A DNA stretch of 5,748 nt from Planktotalea sp. (GCA_024645145.1 JAHEGL010000123.1:1-5748), one strand, 5' to 3'. Counted from the stretch's first letter, positions 1 through 5,666 are shown. Notes: generated by a model from the sequence alone, not told the origin. Made by a program: numbers and translations.

Positions 1-1368
1 ATTCATCAGCCAGCTTGCTTCACCAGCCACGTTGATCACCAACGCTTCGGGGTGGGCCATTTGAACACCGATAGAGGCAGGGAAGCCATAGCCCATCGTG
101 CCCAAGCCACCGGATGTCATCCAGCGGTTCGGATCTTCAAAGCCTAGGTATTGTGCAGCCCACATCTGGTGTTGACCCACTTCGGTGGTGATGTAGCGAT
201 CGTGCTTCTTTGTCAGCGCTTCAAGACGCTCAAGGGCGTATTGTGGTTTGATGATCTTGCCTTTTTGTTCAAACTTCAGGCAGTCAACTTTGCGCCATTC
301 TTCAATCTGACCCCACCACTTTTTGACCGCAGCAGAGTTGGTCTTGCGACCACGCGCTTTCCAAACGTTCAGCAAGTCCTCAAGAACATGTCCCACATCC
401 CCAACAATCGGCATTTCAACGCGGATCACTTTGTTGATGGAGGAGGGATCAATATCGATATGCGCTTTTTTGCTGTTTGGGCTGAACGCGTCTAAAACGC
501 CGGTGATACGGTCATCAAAACGCGCACCTATGTTGATCATCAGATCACAGCCGTGCATCGCCATGTTGGCTTCATAAAGACCGTGCATGCCAAGCATACC
601 CAGCCAGTTTTCGCCAGATGCCGGATAACACCCAAGACCCATCAAAGTGGATGTGATTGGAAAGCCCGTCGCTCCAACAAGTTCGCGCAGGAGTTGGCTT
701 GCCGCCGGACCAGAGTTGATAACGCCGCCACCTGTATAGAAGATTGGGCGCTCGGCTTTCTCGATGGCTTCAACGAGTTCTGTAATCGTCTCTAGATCGC
801 CTTTAACCTGAGGCTGGTAATGCCCAAGATCTGCTTTTGCAGGAGGTGTGTACTTGTCCGTTGCAAACTGAACATCCTTAGGAATATCGATGAGAACAGG
901 GCCTGGACGGCCTGTTGTTGCAACATGGAAGGCCTCATGCAGGGTGCTTGAAAGTTCAGACGTTTCTTTCACCAGCCAGTTATGTTTCGTGCAAGGACGT
1001 GTGATACCAACTGTATCAGCCTCTTGGAAAGCATCAGAGCCGATCATAAACGTCGGCACCTGACCCGTCAAAACAACAAGCGGAATGCTGTCCATCAAAG
1101 CATCTGTCAGGCCAGTGACTGCGTTGGTAGCACCTGGACCAGACGTTACAAGACATACGCCGGGTTTGCCTGTAGAGCGGGCATAGCCTTCGGCCGCATG
1201 CACAGCACCTTGTTCATGGCGCGCAAGCACGTGGCGGATGTCATTTTGCTGAAAGATCGCATCGTAAATCGGTAGGACCGCGCCACCTGGATATCCAAAG
1301 ACGGTATCGACGCCCTGATCCTTCAGAGCTTTGATTACCATTTCCGCACCGGTCATTTTCTGGGCCAT
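1..1368 (-). CDS. ilvB: Acetolactate synthase (AHAS) large catalytic subunit, 3' part missing
   Basis: This is the thiamine-diphosphate enzyme that joins pyruvate to pyruvate or 2-ketobutyrate, the first common step of valine, leucine and isoleucine synthesis (cytoplasm). I translated all 456 visible codons and found no stop or frameshift. Family members have about 570-590 residues, so roughly 120-130 are beyond the left edge. Seen: the TPP N-terminal domain from about residue 4, with PGGAVLPIYDA (27-37), catalytic Glu52 in RHEQGA and SGPGATN (76-82); the region VPTFMIGSDAFQE (104-116), matching the herbicide-contact loop of plant AHAS; the FAD-side motif GARFDDR (281-287); and the start of the C-terminal TPP domain, with GQHQMW and GGLGTMGYG. 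The metal motif reads GEAS (449-452), with Glu where most relatives have Asp. ATG at 1366-1368 is chosen because GGAG (1377-1380) lies 8 bases upstream and MAQKMTGAEMV aligns with family N termini. The small subunit (ilvN/ilvH) would be expected next, off the left edge. The ilvI name is equally possible. Confidence 0.96.
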   Translation of the reverse strand, partial: MAQKMTGAEMVIKALKDQGVDTVFGYPGGAVLPIYDAIFQQNDIRHVLARHEQGAVHAAEGYARSTGKPGVCLVTSGPGATNAVTGLTDALMDSIPLVVLTGQVPTFMIGSDAFQEADTVGITRPCTKHNWLVKETSELSSTLHEAFHVATTGRPGPVLIDIPKDVQFATDKYTPPAKADLGHYQPQVKGDLETITELVEAIEKAERPIFYTGGGVINSGPAASQLLRELVGATGFPITSTLMGLGCYPASGENWLGMLGMHGLYEANMAMHGCDLMINIGARFDDRITGVLDAFSPNSKKAHIDIDPSSINKVIRVEMPIVGDVGHVLEDLLNVWKARGRKTNSAAVKKWWGQIEEWRKVDCLKFEQKGKIIKPQYALERLEALTKKHDRYITTEVGQHQMWAAQYLGFEDPNRWMTSGGLGTMGYGFPASIGVQMAHPEALVINVAGEASWLMN

Positions 1369-1374
1369 GCGCCT

Positions 1375-1380
1375 GTCTCC
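1375..1380 (-). promoter_or_regulatory. Ribosome binding site of the acetolactate synthase gene
   Basis: On the minus strand the purine-rich GGAGAC lies just upstream of ATG 1368, with 8 bases between GGAG and the start. It lies downstream of the attenuator hairpin and is not part of it. The leader therefore appears to control transcript elongation rather than masking this site. Confidence 0.75.
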
Positions 1381-1408
1381 ATCTTTTAGGCGTTCAAATT
1401 CGTTACAC

Positions 1409-1440
1409 AAAAAAAAAGCCCCCGTCCAAATGGCGGGGGC
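1409..1440 (-). terminator. Intrinsic terminator of the ilv attenuator
   Basis: On the minus strand a GC stem forms between GCCCCCG (1440-1434) and CGGGGGC (1424-1418). Inside it, CC (1433-1432) can pair with GG (1427-1426) around an AUUU loop, with one bulged A at 1425. Nine uninterrupted U follow (1417-1409). It lies 26 bases after the leader peptide stop and about 40 bases before the structural gene start, where a transcription attenuator is expected. On the plus strand the T-tract would precede the stem, so it acts only on leftward transcription. Confidence 0.92.
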
Positions 1441-1481
1441 GCATGGGTTCCCTCACGGGCTGCCGTTAAGGCTCCATGCGC
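1439..1481 (-). promoter_or_regulatory. Candidate antiterminator: three-way-junction RNA fold in the ilv leader
   Basis: On the transcribed minus strand, GCGCAUGG (1481-1474) is perfectly complementary to CCAUGCGC (1446-1439), closing a 43-base element. Two small hairpins fit inside: GCC/GGC (1472-1470 with 1464-1462) around UUAAC, and CCC/GGG (1459-1457 with 1452-1450) capped by GUGA, a GNRA tetraloop. The closing stem's 5' arm lies in the last codons of the leader peptide. Its 3' arm shares its last two bases with the terminator's 5' arm. I infer that forming this fold weakens the terminator and that a ribosome reaching the leader stop prevents it. The two-base overlap is small, so the switching role is less certain than the complementarity. 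Confidence 0.6.
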
Positions 1482-1513
1482 TGTCTCATTAGAATGACGA
1501 CGACGTCGGTCAT
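1466..1513 (-). CDS. ilv operon leader (attenuator) peptide, 15 aa
   Basis: A very short reading frame encodes MTDVVVILMRQRMEP and ends in TAA (1468-1466). Residues 4-8 are Val-Val-Val-Ile-Leu, covering all three branched-chain amino acids made by the pathway whose gene starts about 100 bases downstream. A good Shine-Dalgarno AGGAG (1527-1523) sits 9 bases before the ATG, so translation is likely. By analogy with ilv leader peptides of enteric bacteria, its translation rate rather than its product would be functional: scarce charged Val, Ile or Leu tRNA stalls the ribosome at codons 4-8. Those codons end before the 5' arm of the downstream stem at 1481. The match of codon content, position and terminator makes chance very unlikely. 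Confidence 0.93.
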   Translation of the reverse strand: MTDVVVILMRQRMEP

Positions 1514-1522
1514 TGCTGATCG

Positions 1523-1527
1523 CTCCT
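1523..1527 (-). promoter_or_regulatory. Ribosome binding site of the ilv leader peptide
   Basis: AGGAG on the minus strand lies 9 bases before ATG 1513. It is a stronger site than that of the structural gene. This supports real and frequent translation of the 15-codon leader, which attenuation requires. Confidence 0.8.
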
Positions 1528-1541
1528 CTTTGCGTGCAAGG

Positions 1542-1570
1542 ACACTATGTTTGTTAAAAAGGAGCGTCAA
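1542..1570 (-). promoter_or_regulatory. Sigma70-like promoter for the ilv leader and operon
   Basis: On the minus strand, TTGACG (1570-1565, five of six consensus bases) is separated by 17 bases from TAGTGT (1547-1542, a weak -10 with the key T, A and final T). Transcription would start near 1534-1536, about 20 bases before the leader ATG, leaving room for its ribosome binding site. No better -35/-10 pair was seen between the pseudouridine synthase gene and the leader. Confidence 0.65.
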
Positions 1571-1689
1571 CAGGCGTTTTGTGGAAAAGTGTCCAGTATT
1601 GCGGTTTTTCTTTTCATTTATTGCGCCGATCTAGAGTTTTGCGACACAACTTGGATTTACCGCAAGATTTCAGCGTGTTTTTTGATTTT
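1571..1689. other. Spacer between rRNA pseudouridine synthase gene and ilv promoter
   Basis: This AT-rich stretch of about 120 bases follows the stop of the RluE-like gene. I found no gene and no convincing U-tailed terminator for the upstream operon. It holds a 7-base inverted repeat, TTGCGGT (1599-1605) and ACCGCAA (1659-1665), and further TTGCG copies at 1621 and 1639. These could be operator material for the ilv promoter or chance. Without a clear terminator, read-through from the kinase operon into the ilv leader is possible; such transcripts would still meet the attenuator. Confidence 0.4.
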
Positions 1690-2235
1690 TCACGTCTCTC
1701 GCCACGTCCCACTGGCGATTCCATCAAGGTTCCAGTCGCCAACGGACCAGCGCACAAGGCGCAACGTCGGATGTCCAACCGCAGCGGTCATGCGGCGTAC
1801 TTGTCGGTTACGTCCTTCAGTTATGGTGAGTTTGATCCAGCAATCTGGCACTGATTTGCGATACCGCACAGGTGGGTCGCGCTCCCACAACTCCGGTGGA
1901 TCAATGCGTTCGACCGCTGCGGGGCGGGTTTTACCGTCTTTCAACGTCACGCCATCGCGCAAGACTTGCAATGCAGCTGCATCGGGGATGCGTTCGACCA
2001 TGACCAAATAGGTTTTGGGTTTCTTGAATTTTGGGTCGGCGATCTGCGCCTGTAACTTCCCATCGTCGGTGAGCACCAGCAACCCTTCGCTGTCGCGATC
2101 CAAACGACCTGCGGGATACACATCTGGCACGTCGACGAACGCGGACAAAGTGGGGCGTTTGGATCCCTCCAGCCCTTTGTCCGTGAAATGAGAAAGAACG
2201 CCAAACGGTTTGTTCAGCAAGATTATCCGGCTCAC
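1690..2235 (-). CDS. rluE: 23S rRNA pseudouridine synthase, RluE-like (RsuA/RluB/RluE family)
   Basis: Converts a uridine to pseudouridine in ribosomal RNA; E. coli RluE modifies U2457 of 23S rRNA. Seen: the family opening ILLNKPFGVLS (5-15); the catalytic motif YPAGRLDRDSEGLLVLT (40-56) with nucleophile Asp46; a middle block with DPKFKKPKTYLVMVE; and the C-terminal EGRNRQVRRMTAAVGHPTLRLVR signature. There is no S4 domain ahead of the catalytic domain, and at 181 residues it is compact, as RluE proteins are. The start is GTG (2235-2233), overlapping the TGA of the upstream response regulator by 4 bases. No strong ribosome site precedes it, so translational coupling is likely. Family assignment is firm; the exact target uridine is inferred from the RluE-like architecture. 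Why an rRNA modifier shares an operon with a two-component system is unclear and may be only positional. Confidence 0.9.
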   Translation of the reverse strand: MSRIILLNKPFGVLSHFTDKGLEGSKRPTLSAFVDVPDVYPAGRLDRDSEGLLVLTDDGKLQAQIADPKFKKPKTYLVMVERIPDAAALQVLRDGVTLKDGKTRPAAVERIDPPELWERDPPVRYRKSVPDCWIKLTITEGRNRQVRRMTAAVGHPTLRLVRWSVGDWNLDGIASGTWRET

Positions 2236-2873
2236 AAGAAAGCGCCTGTGCCTTGCAATACGCCATGCTCCATCGCGTAACGGGTCAAGCCAGCAGTCGA
2301 TGAAATGCCAAGCTTGCGTTTGATATTCTTTCGATGCGTCTCAACTGTGCGCACAGAAATGTCGAGTGCAGCAGCGACTTCTTTATTGGAGCGCCCCTTG
2401 GCAAGCTGCAATAGTACCGTTTGTTCACGCCCCGTCAGGGCTTCGCGTGTTTCAGCACCACTTTCAGGTACAAGAGAGCCACGCGCACCAGTGCACATAT
2501 AGCGTTGTCCGGTCATAACCGTATCAATCGCGGTTTTGATTTCCTCCGTTGGGACGTCTTTCAGAACATATCCCATCGCGCCATGGCTTAATGCTGTGCT
2601 GATGTATTCAGGGCTGTCGTGCATGCTTAACACTAGAATGCGCATATCGGGATGGGATTCCAGCAAGATTTCCATCACGACCAGCCCGTTCATGCCAGGC
2701 ATATTCAAATCAAGAAGGATCACGTCAGGCGCAAGGGATGCGGCATTGTCGATGATTTCTTGACCGGATGAATAGGTCGCAACGACATCAATGTCGTCAA
2801 AGCTCTCCAAAATGGCACGAATGCCCTCAGCGACCATGGGGTGATCGTCAATAATTGCAACGCGTGTGCTCAT
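2232..2873 (-). CDS. Two-component response regulator, NarL/FixJ (LuxR-HTH) family
   Basis: Cytoplasmic DNA-binding regulator of 213 residues, typical for the family. The receiver domain spans about residues 3-120: acidic pair Asp9-Asp10, phosphoacceptor Asp55 in VILLDLNMPGMNG, switch residue Ser83 and invariant Lys105. A short linker leads to a LuxR-type helix-turn-helix at about 146-206, with LTGREQTVLLQLAKGRSNKEVA and the recognition helix region SVRTVETHRKNIKRKLGI. ATG 2873 overlaps the TGA of the histidine kinase gene by 4 bases (ATGA), so the two are co-translated partners. Its 3' end overlaps the pseudouridine synthase start in the same way. By analogy with partners of HisKA_3 kinases, phosphorylation would promote dimerisation and DNA binding. 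The divergent TRAP binding-protein gene is the obvious candidate target (inference from position). No ortholog with a known name is recognised. Confidence 0.95.
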   Translation of the reverse strand: MSTRVAIIDDHPMVAEGIRAILESFDDIDVVATYSSGQEIIDNAASLAPDVILLDLNMPGMNGLVVMEILLESHPDMRILVLSMHDSPEYISTALSHGAMGYVLKDVPTEEIKTAIDTVMTGQRYMCTGARGSLVPESGAETREALTGREQTVLLQLAKGRSNKEVAAALDISVRTVETHRKNIKRKLGISSTAGLTRYAMEHGVLQGTGAFL

Positions 2874-4312
2874 GTTGCTGCATCCTCTGGTTCAGCGGCT
2901 GTTTTACTGGTGTATGGATCAGGGGGTAACATATGGCTTAATGGCGCCCGGGCTTGTACTGTGGTGCCTTTGCTGTCGCTGGTCACTGTGAACGTCCCGT
3001 TTAACTGTTCCATCCGTTCTTGCATATTGCGAAGGCCGATGCCGCCGCGCGGGGAGGTGTCGGCCTGTTTGCGGCCTTCTTCCAATCCCTGACCGTTGTC
3101 AGAGATCGTAAGGATTGCGCCAAGTCTATCACCACGCAAAGACAGTTTAACATGGCTCGCCTCCGCATGGCGTTCGATGTTGGTCAGTGCCTCTTGCGCG
3201 ATACGGTAAAGTGCGATTTTCGCATCGGCATCAAGGCGATTGCGAAACACGACCGTGGAAAACTCCGAAGTCATGCCAGTGCGTGCGGTGAAATCATCTG
3301 TCAAAGCCTTGAGGGCGGGGCCAAGGCCAAGGTCATCCAGAACGCCCGGACGCAAGTCACGGCTGATGCTGCGAATTTCCTGAATGGCACTCGCGAGCCC
3401 TTCGATCCCTTGATCCAGCGTTTTCGGAACTTCGCGCTTATTCAGCCCGAGCTGACGGCGGGTGACGTCCAAGGCATAGCGAATGCCGACCAATGTTTGA
3501 CTGATCCCATCATGCAGTTCGCGTGCGACGCGCCCGCGCTCTTCTTCTTGTGCATCAAACACGCGCTGGGTCAGGGCTTTAAGTTTTGTGTCGGCCAAAC
3601 GACGTTCGCGGATATTAAGCAAAAGACCAGAGCCAAACACTGTAAGAAGCGCTGCTAAGGTAATGCCACCAATATATAAAAACGTACTGCGGGTGCGCGC
3701 TTCGACCTGTGCGCGGCTCGACGCAACAGTGGCAATAACATCATCGATAAAGACACCTGTCCCGACCGCCCATTGCCAGCTTGGAAAGCTGGTCACGTAA
3801 GTGATCATGCGCGCGGGCTCACCTGTTGATGGTTTTGGCCAAAGATAGCTGTGATAGCCCGCACCAGAGCGCGCGATGCGGATCAGTTCATCGACGATAG
3901 GCGTGCCTTCGCTATCTTTCAGGCCGCTCCAGTTGCCGTTGATTAGGCGCGTGTCGCGGGGGCTGACAAGATTGGTGCCGTCGTATTCGTAAACGAAAAA
4001 ACTGCCTTCTTCGCCGTAGATCATCGCGGCTAGAATTTGTTTGACCCGCTGTTTGGCATCCTCATCATCAGGGGGCGCGCTGCCATAGATGAAGTAAAAG
4101 CCGTTGCGAGCTTGCGTAACATAGTTGCGTAGCTCGTCTTTTTTGGCGTCGATCAACGTTTGCTCCAGCGTTGCGATTTCACGATCCGCCAATTGTCGCG
4201 ATTGATACGCCACGATCAAAGAGATCAAGGCAACCGCCAGGATCAATGGAACGGTTCCCAAAAGGAACAATTTTTGCTGGTAGCTAAATCGATCAGAAAC
4301 GGGGCGCATCAT
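2870..4312 (-). CDS. Membrane sensor histidine kinase: Cache domain, HisKA_3, HATPase (NarX/DegS-like class)
   Basis: Inner-membrane kinase of 480 residues that would phosphorylate the adjacent NarL-type regulator. Order: TM1 at about 14-36; a periplasmic region of about 165 residues (37-205) resembling a single Cache_2 domain, with GSFFVYEYDGTNLVSPRD (103-120) and a FPSWQWAVGTGVFIDD end (176-191); TM2 at about 210-232; a short coiled linker; HisKA_3 with phosphoacceptor His267 in ARELHDGISQTLVGIRYA; and an HATPase_c domain with N-box EALTNIERHAEA (Asn378), DNGQGL (405-410) and GGIGLRNM (423-430). A Pro/Glu/Ala-rich tail of about 20 residues follows. There is no separate HAMP signature and no receiver domain. 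Two adjacent ATGs (4312 and 4309) are possible starts; neither has a strong ribosome site. Cache domains of this type bind small carboxylates or similar metabolites. With a divergent TRAP binding protein alongside, an organic-acid ligand is a reasonable inference but is not shown. Confidence 0.94.
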   Translation of the reverse strand: MMRPVSDRFSYQQKLFLLGTVPLILAVALISLIVAYQSRQLADREIATLEQTLIDAKKDELRNYVTQARNGFYFIYGSAPPDDEDAKQRVKQILAAMIYGEEGSFFVYEYDGTNLVSPRDTRLINGNWSGLKDSEGTPIVDELIRIARSGAGYHSYLWPKPSTGEPARMITYVTSFPSWQWAVGTGVFIDDVIATVASSRAQVEARTRSTFLYIGGITLAALLTVFGSGLLLNIRERRLADTKLKALTQRVFDAQEEERGRVARELHDGISQTLVGIRYALDVTRRQLGLNKREVPKTLDQGIEGLASAIQEIRSISRDLRPGVLDDLGLGPALKALTDDFTARTGMTSEFSTVVFRNRLDADAKIALYRIAQEALTNIERHAEASHVKLSLRGDRLGAILTISDNGQGLEEGRKQADTSPRGGIGLRNMQERMEQLNGTFTVTSDSKGTTVQARAPLSHMLPPDPYTSKTAAEPEDAAT

Positions 4313-4577
4313 GTCTTTCTGCTAAGGGCGAATCGGGTGCGAATCAAAGCGATAAAGAATCGACATGGATTTGAACGCGCTGCATGCTTGGTTCAATACC
4401 ACACAAAATATAAGGCGTTTATCGCTAATAAAGATGAAAAAACGACCAATCTACGCATAACTTGGTATTTCGCTTTCGCAGTTAGCTCAGTAGTTTTCCG
4501 GTACTTGAAACGATCCGCGCTGGGAGGGCCGATCTATCTTGACCTTTCGCGCATCACTAATCTTGGGAGGATTCTAA
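4313..4577. promoter_or_regulatory. Divergent control region between the sensor kinase operon and the TRAP binding-protein gene
   Basis: These 265 bases carry no gene that I can support and must hold two divergent promoters. Structure seen: a perfect 9-base inverted repeat, AGCGATAAA (4348-4356) with TTTATCGCT (4418-4426); inside it a 6-base dyad, TTGAAC (4371-4376) with GTTCAA (4391-4396); near their shared centre the palindrome GCATGC (4382-4387); and a GCGAATC direct repeat (4328-4334, 4339-4345) near the kinase start. A weak rightward promoter candidate is TTGGTT (4388-4393) with TATAAG (4409-4414), but its 15-base spacing is short. TTGACC at 4539-4544 has no usable -10 before the ribosome site. 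No sigma54 pair (GG-N10-GC) was found at the one place I checked in detail, around 4464. Confidence 0.55.
4566..4570 (+). promoter_or_regulatory. Strong ribosome binding site of the TRAP binding-protein gene
   Basis: GGAGG with 7 bases before ATG 4578 is an ideal Shine-Dalgarno sequence. It fixes the start so that a Tat signal peptide begins at the second residue. It also fits the high expression usual for periplasmic binding proteins. Confidence 0.9.
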
Positions 4578-5666
4578 ATGGATCGTCGTTCTTTTCTAAA
4601 AACATCCGCACTTGGCGGCACGGCAACTGCAGCGGCAACACTCGCGGCTCCAGCTTACGCACAGGGCAAGCGCGTTTTGACTATGGTTCAGTCTTGGCCA
4701 CGCGGCTTTGCGGTTCTTGATGACGCGGCAACATACCTGCAGGAAATGGTTGGCGCGATGTCTGACGGTCAATTGACCATCGACAAGAAAGCACCGGGCG
4801 AGCTGGTTGGTGCGCTTGAAGTGTTTGACGCTGTGTCTTCCGGTCAGGCAGACATGTATCACTCTGCGGACTATTACTTCATCGGTCAGCACCCAGCGTA
4901 CGCGTATTTCACAGCCGTTCCATTCGGTGGCACAGCGCAAGAGCTGACAAACTGGTACCACCACGGCGGCGGCCATGAGCTGCACTCTGAGCTTGGCGAG
5001 ATCTTCAACCTGAAGTCCTTCCTTGCAGGTAACTCCGGTTCCCAGTCTGGTGGTTGGTTCCGCAATGAAATTGCTTCCGCGGCTGATTTCAACGGTTTGA
5101 AGTTCCGTATGCCGGGTCTTGGTGGCAAAGTACTTGGTAAGCTGGGCGCATCTGTTCAGAACATCCCAGGTGGTGAATTGTATCAGGCGTTGTCTTCTGG
5201 TGCTTTGGACGGTCTTGAGTGGGTTGGCCCAATGGCTGACGAGCGCGCCGGCTTCCAAGAAGTTGCAAAAGTCTACTATGCTGCGGGCTTCCACGAGCCA
5301 GGTTCAGGCCTTGCGGCTGGTGTAAACCTCGACGTTTACAACGATCTGTCACCACAGCATCAGGCGATCATCTCCAACGCATGTATGGCGACAACGCACT
5401 TGCAGCTGTCTGAGACACTTGCAAACAACGGTGCTGCGCTTGCACGTCTTCAGTCTCAGGGCGTTAAGGTTCTTCAGTTCTCTGACGACGTTTGGGATGC
5501 ATTCGGTAAAGCGTCCGCAGAAGTCATGGACGAGAACATGGGCGACGAAATCTTTGCGAAAACACGCGCAAGCTTCGAAGAGTCCATGGCGTCTAGCTCT
5601 TCTTGGATTGGTAAGTCTGACGGCTTCTACGTCGCACAGCGTGACCGCGTTCTTGGCAACCGCTAA
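4578..5666 (+). CDS. TRAP transporter solute-binding protein, DctP family, TakP-like (2-oxo/monocarboxylate type)
   Basis: Periplasmic protein of 362 residues that captures an organic acid and hands it to the DctQ/DctM membrane subunits of a TRAP transporter. Seen: a twin-arginine signal DRRSFLK (2-8), a short hydrophobic Ala-rich stretch and a likely cut after AYA (about residue 28); the DctP core with the carboxylate-binding Arg in FRMPG (Arg177); and EWVGP (214-218) followed later by AGFHEPG (236-242). The last two blocks strongly resemble Rhodobacter sphaeroides TakP, where the Glu-Trp pair and a Gln (here probably Gln156 in GSQSGG) hold a cation beside the bound 2-oxo acid; that role is recalled, not tested. 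Likely ligands are pyruvate-like, lactate-like or other 2-oxo/2-hydroxy monocarboxylates (inference). The gene is divergent from a sensor kinase operon and is followed by a strong stem-loop, so dctQ/dctM, if linked, lie beyond the right edge. An orphan binding protein remains possible. Confidence 0.92.
   Translation: MDRRSFLKTSALGGTATAAATLAAPAYAQGKRVLTMVQSWPRGFAVLDDAATYLQEMVGAMSDGQLTIDKKAPGELVGALEVFDAVSSGQADMYHSADYYFIGQHPAYAYFTAVPFGGTAQELTNWYHHGGGHELHSELGEIFNLKSFLAGNSGSQSGGWFRNEIASAADFNGLKFRMPGLGGKVLGKLGASVQNIPGGELYQALSSGALDGLEWVGPMADERAGFQEVAKVYYAAGFHEPGSGLAAGVNLDVYNDLSPQHQAIISNACMATTHLQLSETLANNGAALARLQSQGVKVLQFSDDVWDAFGKASAEVMDENMGDEIFAKTRASFEESMASSSSWIGKSDGFYVAQRDRVLGNR

Noticed and set aside
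982..1275. Plus-strand frames within the acetolactate synthase region (also 151-495, 323-577, 553-795)
   Set aside because: All are antisense to an uninterrupted, well-conserved acetolactate synthase frame and show no features of their own.
1547..2011. 154-residue open frame on the plus strand over the ilv promoter and the rluE 3' end
   Set aside because: It starts inside the ilv promoter, then runs antisense to the RluE-like gene, and has low-complexity composition without family motifs.
3020..3658. 212-residue open frame on the plus strand
   Set aside because: It lies wholly antisense to the histidine kinase gene, whose domains are clear. The protein has no recognisable motif and no good ribosome site was noted.
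4479..4510. tRNA-like stretch (TTAGCTCAGTAG) in the divergent intergenic region
   Set aside because: It resembles a tRNA D-arm, but I found no T-arm GTTCRA-type motif at the right distance, no anticodon stem and no matching 7-bp acceptor arms, so it is most likely chance or an unrecognisable remnant.
4539..4563. TTGACC with TAATCT as a promoter for the binding-protein gene
   Set aside because: The spacing is only 13 bases, and a transcript starting from it would begin at or after the GGAGG ribosome site, so it cannot serve as the normal promoter.
4596..5294. 232-residue open frame on the minus strand
   Set aside because: It is antisense to the TRAP binding-protein gene, is Cys/Arg-rich with no domain order, and is best explained as a codon-usage shadow.
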